Positions 5,509 to 5,937 of a stretch of DNA of 5,937 bases are shown here, one piece after another. Numbering within the stretch: position 1 is the first letter of the stretch; every line of letters begins with the position of its first letter. Below the pieces are notes generated by a model. That model did not search any database, was not told the DNA's origin, and was given only the letters and a program-made list of their open reading frames with translations. The translations under genes and the position numbers were made by a program. The stretch lies in assembly GCA_031281985.1 (NCBI GenBank), contig JAITEO010000315.1, positions 1 through 5,937 on the forward strand, written 5' to 3'. This DNA is from Zoogloeaceae bacterium. Its GTDB lineage: Bacteria > Pseudomonadota > Gammaproteobacteria > Burkholderiales > Rhodocyclaceae.

Positions 5509-5567
5509 GGTGCAAGCCCTTGCGGGGTGCAAGCCCTTGCAGGGTGCAAGCCCTTGCAGGGTGCAAC
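5509..5567. repeat. 17-bp tandem repeat array (about 3.5 copies)
   Basis: The unit GGTGCAAGCCCTTGCAG occurs at 5509-5525 (one base different, GG instead of AG at the end), 5526-5542 and 5543-5559, with a partial copy at 5560-5567. Each unit contains TGCAAG-cc-CTTGCA, and neighbouring units give CTTGCA-ggg-TGCAAG, so single strands can pair in many registers. The head-to-tail layout resembles iterons or protein-binding arrays, but no replication gene is nearby. Confidence 0.85.
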
Positions 5568-5601
5568 TTTCCCCAAAACCCTGACAACGTGCCGTGCCGC
5601 C

Positions 5602-5620
5602 CCCTTGCAGGGTGCAAGCC
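5602..5620. repeat. Isolated copy of the 17-bp repeat motif
   Basis: CCCTTGCAGGGTGCAAGCC repeats the junction of two array units about 35 bases beyond the array. It leads directly into the first copy of the 43-bp repeat, so two repeat families are joined end to end here. Confidence 0.7.
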
Positions 5621-5670
5621 CTCTCCCGCCCTATCGGGCACCCTCTCCCCCAAAGGATTGGAGGAGAGGG
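5619..5670. repeat. 43-bp repeat, copy 1, with inverted CCCTCTCC/GGAGAGGG ends
   Basis: Bases 5619-5661 are identical to 5892-5934. The copy begins CCCTCTCC (5619-5626), has an internal hairpin GCCC-tatc-GGGC (5628-5639), a second CCCTCTCC (5641-5648), and is followed by GGAGAGGG (5663-5670), which can pair with either CCCTCTCC. It resembles a small palindromic dispersed element. Confidence 0.8.
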
Positions 5671-5736
5671 AACGGCAAGCGGCGGCGCTTCGTCTGGACG
5701 GTTTTTCTCCACTTTTCATCGCGCCCGGATTGAGGG

Positions 5737-5833
5737 TTCATCCTGTCCATCCTGTTCATCCTGTCAAAATTGTTTTTCCTCTTGACAAGGGGGACAGAGG
5801 AAATTCGACAGGATGACAGGATGAACAGGATGG
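5737..5833. repeat. Inverted repeat made of CATCCTGT words
   Basis: CCATCCTGTTCATCCTGTC (5747-5765) and its exact reverse complement at 5815-5833 form a perfect 19-bp stem. Further CATCCTGT/ACAGGATG words sit beside each arm (about 5739-5746 and 5807-5814). Inside, TTTCCTCT (5775-5782) pairs with AGAGGAAA (5796-5803) around a loop carrying TTGACAAGG, so the structure can form a long interrupted hairpin. No gene is inside. Confidence 0.8.
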
Positions 5834-5852
5834 TTGTCTTCCCCCCTGCAAA

Positions 5853-5863
5853 GGCCGAAGGCC
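5853..5863. repeat. Small GGCC-gaa-GGCC hairpin
   Basis: A 4-bp self-complementary stem with a 3-base loop lies between the CATCCTGT inverted repeat and the second 43-bp copy, and is followed by GGAGAGGG at 5865-5872. It may be part of the same composite repeat, or chance. Confidence 0.3.
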
Positions 5864-5891
5864 AGGAGAGGGTAACGCGTCGTGCTGCCTC

Positions 5892-5934
5892 CCCTCTCCC
5901 GCCCTATCGGGCACCCTCTCCCCCAAAGGATTGG
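5892..5934. repeat. 43-bp repeat, copy 2 (at right edge)
   Basis: This is an exact direct copy of 5619-5661, 273 bases further on. GGAGAGGG at 5865-5872 lies upstream in inverted orientation to its CCCTCTCC ends. The element may continue past the window end, where the sequence reads GGG rather than the AGG of copy 1. Confidence 0.85.
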
Positions 5935-5937
5935 GGG

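Larger units (their letters stand above)
5310..5937. other. Noncoding repeat cluster at the right end
   Basis: Roughly 630 bases downstream of rnfH hold no credible gene. Open frames here (for example 5347-5733 plus, 5353-5712 minus) translate to repeated Ala-Cys-Lys-Pro-type words produced by the 17-bp array and have no family resemblance. The DNA is instead made of adjacent repeat units: a long imperfect inverted repeat (5383-5497), a 17-bp tandem array (5509-5567) with a stray copy (about 5602-5620), a 43-bp sequence present twice (5619-5661 and 5892-5934), and an inverted repeat of CATCCTGT words (5737-5833). No transposase or RAYT-type gene is within the window. Confidence 0.75.

Noticed and set aside
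5509..5567. CRISPR array
   Set aside because: The 17-bp units are directly adjacent with no spacers, so this is a simple tandem repeat.
5347..5733. Open frames on both strands in the repeat cluster
   Set aside because: Their translations repeat because the 17-bp unit is read in successive frames; there is no ribosome site or family match.

Overview
The window looks like a piece of a betaproteobacterial chromosome. This rests on GC-rich housekeeping genes, on purN followed directly by a DUF3108 gene, and on smpB diverging from ratA-rnfH, an arrangement also known from gammaproteobacteria such as E. coli. The species cannot be named from the sequence. No tRNA, rRNA, CRISPR array, transposase or integrase gene was seen.

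Layout. (1) Positions 1-513, minus strand: the 5' part of an AT-richer gene for a multi-pass membrane protein resembling GT-C glycosyltransferases. It runs off the left edge. (2) 514-810: a spacer of about 300 bases with hairpins and one weak -10-like hexamer. (3) 811-3946, plus strand: a tightly packed run of four genes. These are a DedA-family membrane protein, a small exported lipoprotein of unknown family with a twin-arginine-type signal, purN (purine synthesis), and a DUF3108 protein with a TonB/TolA-like N-terminus. Two of the three junctions are overlaps and the third gap is 15 bases, so the run is probably one operon. (4) 4035-4487, minus strand: smpB, convergent with the DUF3108 gene. 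(5) 4540-5309, plus strand: ratA and rnfH, coupled by an ATGA overlap. A short spacer carrying a perfect 7-bp-arm palindrome separates them from smpB, and that palindrome contains a TAGAAT hexamer on each strand. (6) 5310-5937: about 630 bases with no credible gene. It holds several distinct repeat families: a long imperfect inverted repeat, a 17-bp tandem array, a 43-bp sequence present twice, and an inverted repeat built from CATCCTGT words.

Function. SmpB and RatA both act on the ribosome (trans-translation, and the reported subunit-joining inhibitor/COQ10-like protein). The dedA-to-DUF3108 run combines envelope proteins with a purine enzyme. Three of its four products are membrane or envelope proteins, so purN may simply share transcription rather than a pathway.

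The least ordinary parts are the TonB-like SxxxH N-terminus on the DUF3108 protein, the symmetric smpB/ratA promoter region, and the repeat cluster at the right end. I found no convincing new defence or mobile system.
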